This document shows positions 5,984-6,924 of a stretch of DNA of 6,924 nucleotides, piece by piece. The stretch comes from an uncultured bacterium (lineage in GTDB: Bacteria; Bacillota; Clostridia; Christensenellales; Pumilibacteraceae): contig CATKFJ010000139.1 in NCBI GenBank assembly GCA_949747725.1, forward strand, positions 1 to 6,924, in the 5' to 3' direction. The notes beneath the pieces are model-generated. The model was not told where the DNA came from. It made no database searches and worked only from the letters and a program-made list of their open reading frames with translations. The position numbers and the translations under genes are program-made. Positions within the stretch are counted from its first letter, which is position 1; each line of letters opens with the position of its first letter.

Positions 5984-6012
5984 ATTGTATCATAAAGCTC
6001 TTTAAAAATCAA
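5984..6012 (-). promoter_or_regulatory. Promoter of the aldo/keto reductase gene (leaderless transcript predicted)
   Basis: On the minus strand TTGATT (6012-6007) and TACAAT (5989-5984) are exactly 17 bp apart. The -10 hexamer ends 6 nt before the A of ATG 5977, so transcription should begin at or next to the start codon. The palindrome ACAATTGT (5981-5988) overlaps the -10 box. Confidence 0.55.
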
Positions 6013-6037
6013 TAGCGATGATAAAATATAAAGCAAT

Positions 6038-6080
6038 TCGGCGCGAAATTCTTACAGATACTTGACAATCGGCGCGAAAT
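6038..6080. repeat. 12-bp direct repeat TCGGCGCGAAAT, candidate operator between reductase and adhE
   Basis: TCGGCGCGAAAT occurs perfectly at 6038-6049 and 6069-6080, 31 bp apart (about three helical turns). The second copy sits between the -35 and -10 boxes of the adhE promoter and the first lies upstream, between the two divergent promoters. Each copy has a short internal dyad (TCG/CGA around GCG). Such placement suggests a regulator that blocks or remodels the adhE promoter, possibly through looping or paired dimers. Confidence 0.6.
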
Positions 6081-6090
6081 ACGTCATAAT
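6062..6090 (+). promoter_or_regulatory. adhE promoter
   Basis: A perfect -35 TTGACA (6062-6067) and -10 CATAAT (6085-6090) are separated by 17 bp. The start would be near 6097, giving a leader of about 49 nt before ATG 6146. The spacer holds the second copy of the 12-bp repeat. Confidence 0.75.
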
Positions 6091-6145
6091 GTATTCAGAC
6101 AAATAGGCTATAACGCTAAAGGGTCCCAGTAATTACGGAGGTATT

Positions 6146-6924
6146 ATGGACGAACTAATTGTACAGGACGAGCAATCGCTCGGCGAACTCATCAAACGTG
6201 TGCGCGCGGCGCAAACCGAGTTTTCCACGTTTACGCAGGAACAGGTGGATAAGATATTTTTGGCGGCTGCTACCGCAGCGGATAAAGCGCGACTCGATCT
6301 TGCCGAGATGGCTGTTAAAGAAACCGGCATGGGTATCGTAGAAGATAAGGTTATAAAAAACCACTATGCCGCAGAGTATATTTACAATACTTACCGAGAT
6401 ACGAAAACGTGCGACGTTATCGAATCGGACGACGCTTTCGGCGTAGAGGTGTTGGCAGAGCCTGTCGGCGTTGTCGCGGCAATCGTGCCTACGACCAATC
6501 CTACGTCCACGGCTATATTTAAAGCGCTTATTGCGCTCAAAACGCGTAACGGTATTATATTCTCGCCGCATCCGCGCGCCAAGAACTGCACTATCGCCGC
6601 GGCGAAGATCGTTTTGGACGCGGCGGTCAAAGCCGGCGCACCCAAGAACATCATCGGGTGGATAGACGTTCCGAGCGTTGCGCTTTCGGCAGCGGTAATG
6701 AGCGGCAGCGACCTTATTCTCGCTACAGGCGGACCCGGTATGGTTCGTGCGGCATACTCTTCCGGTAAGCCGGCGGTCGGCGTGGGCGCCGGCAATACGC
6801 CCGTCATTATCGACAGCAGCGCCGATATCGAGCTTGCCGCGTCGTCGGTATTGCACAGCAAGTCGTTCGATAACGGTATGCTATGCGCGTCCGAACAATC
6901 GGTCATAGTAATGAAGGACGTTTA
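6146..6924 (+). CDS. adhE: Bifunctional acetaldehyde-CoA/alcohol dehydrogenase, N-terminal part (cut by window edge)
   Basis: The frame stays open for 259 codons to the end of the window, so only the start of the roughly 870-residue enzyme is present. AdhE reduces acetyl-CoA to acetaldehyde (N-terminal domain) and then to ethanol (C-terminal iron-dependent domain), regenerating NAD+ in fermentation; in known cases it forms cytoplasmic spirosomes. Seen here are the CoA-acylating aldehyde dehydrogenase motifs: EPVGVVAAIVPTTNPTSTA, LKTRNGIIFSPHPRAK, GGPGMVRAAYSSGKPAVGVG and the catalytic Cys247 in FDNGMLCASEQS, matching Cys246 of the E. coli enzyme. ATG 6146 follows GGAGG (6137-6141) with a short 4-nt spacer, and the N-terminus aligns with known AdhE starts. 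A stand-alone acetaldehyde dehydrogenase lacking the alcohol domain cannot be excluded from this window. It is divergent from the aldo/keto reductase gene. Confidence 0.9.
   Translation, partial: MDELIVQDEQSLGELIKRVRAAQTEFSTFTQEQVDKIFLAAATAADKARLDLAEMAVKETGMGIVEDKVIKNHYAAEYIYNTYRDTKTCDVIESDDAFGVEVLAEPVGVVAAIVPTTNPTSTAIFKALIALKTRNGIIFSPHPRAKNCTIAAAKIVLDAAVKAGAPKNIIGWIDVPSVALSAAVMSGSDLILATGGPGMVRAAYSSGKPAVGVGAGNTPVIIDSSADIELAASSVLHSKSFDNGMLCASEQSVIVMKDV

Noticed and set aside
5273..5995. Plus-strand open frame of 240 codons opposite the aldo/keto reductase
   Set aside because: Antisense shadow of a gene with a complete catalytic tetrad; no ribosome binding site and a composition typical of reverse-read codons.
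6062..6090. Rex operator at the adhE promoter
   Set aside because: No TTGTTAA/TTAACAA-type dyad is present; the only structure is the TCGGCGCGAAAT direct repeat.
6155..6906. Two long minus-strand open frames (6155-6856 and 6391-6906) opposite adhE
   Set aside because: The plus strand encodes clear AdhE motifs throughout; the opposite frames show Arg/Ala/Ser-rich shadow composition and no recognisable domain.

Overview
The window looks like a chromosomal stretch of a Gram-positive anaerobe, most probably an uncultured member of the Clostridia (Bacillota). This is an inference from gene content: a class II (Firmicutes-type) galactose-1-phosphate uridylyltransferase, a compact two-component/ABC-2 exporter module, a YdhF-like aldo/keto reductase and a fermentative AdhE. 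Promoters resemble the sigma-A type, Shine-Dalgarno sites are GGAGG-like, and GTG starts are common. No RNA genes, CRISPR arrays, insertion sequences or phage genes are visible.

Layout. (1) 1-990 (+): 3' two-thirds of a divergent galT-like gene, cut by the left edge and closed by a hairpin terminator at 1070-1099. (2) 1167-4525 (+): a response regulator, then an ABC ATPase, an ABC-2 permease and a one-helix histidine kinase. The last three are tightly packed and form one transcription unit. Its promoter region carries three perfect copies of TTTCTTTAC spaced 11-12 bp, which look like the binding site of the response regulator. (3) 4533-4952 (-): a small three-helix membrane protein of unknown function, convergent with the kinase across a 7-bp gap, with its own strong promoter framed by an inverted repeat. 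(4) 5036-5977 (-): an aldo/keto reductase whose best promoter would give a leaderless mRNA. (5) 6146-6924 (+): the N-terminal part of adhE (acetaldehyde-CoA dehydrogenase domain up to just past the catalytic Cys), divergent from the reductase. A 12-bp direct repeat is found in its promoter and in the shared intergenic region.

How the genes may work together. The kinase has no extracellular sensor domain, so it probably receives its signal through the membrane or from the co-encoded BcrAB-like transporter, and phosphorylates the regulator, which would activate the transporter-kinase operon through the tandem TTTAC boxes. This is the known architecture of antimicrobial-peptide detoxification modules; the actual substrate cannot be read from the sequence. 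The reductase and AdhE both handle carbonyl reduction with nicotinamide cofactors, and the repeat in their shared 168-bp intergenic region suggests common control.

No clearly new multi-gene system is visible. The most interesting signals are regulatory (the tandem boxes, the direct repeat at adhE, the leaderless reductase, the inverted repeat over the small membrane gene promoter) and the degenerate active-site motifs of the galT-like protein.
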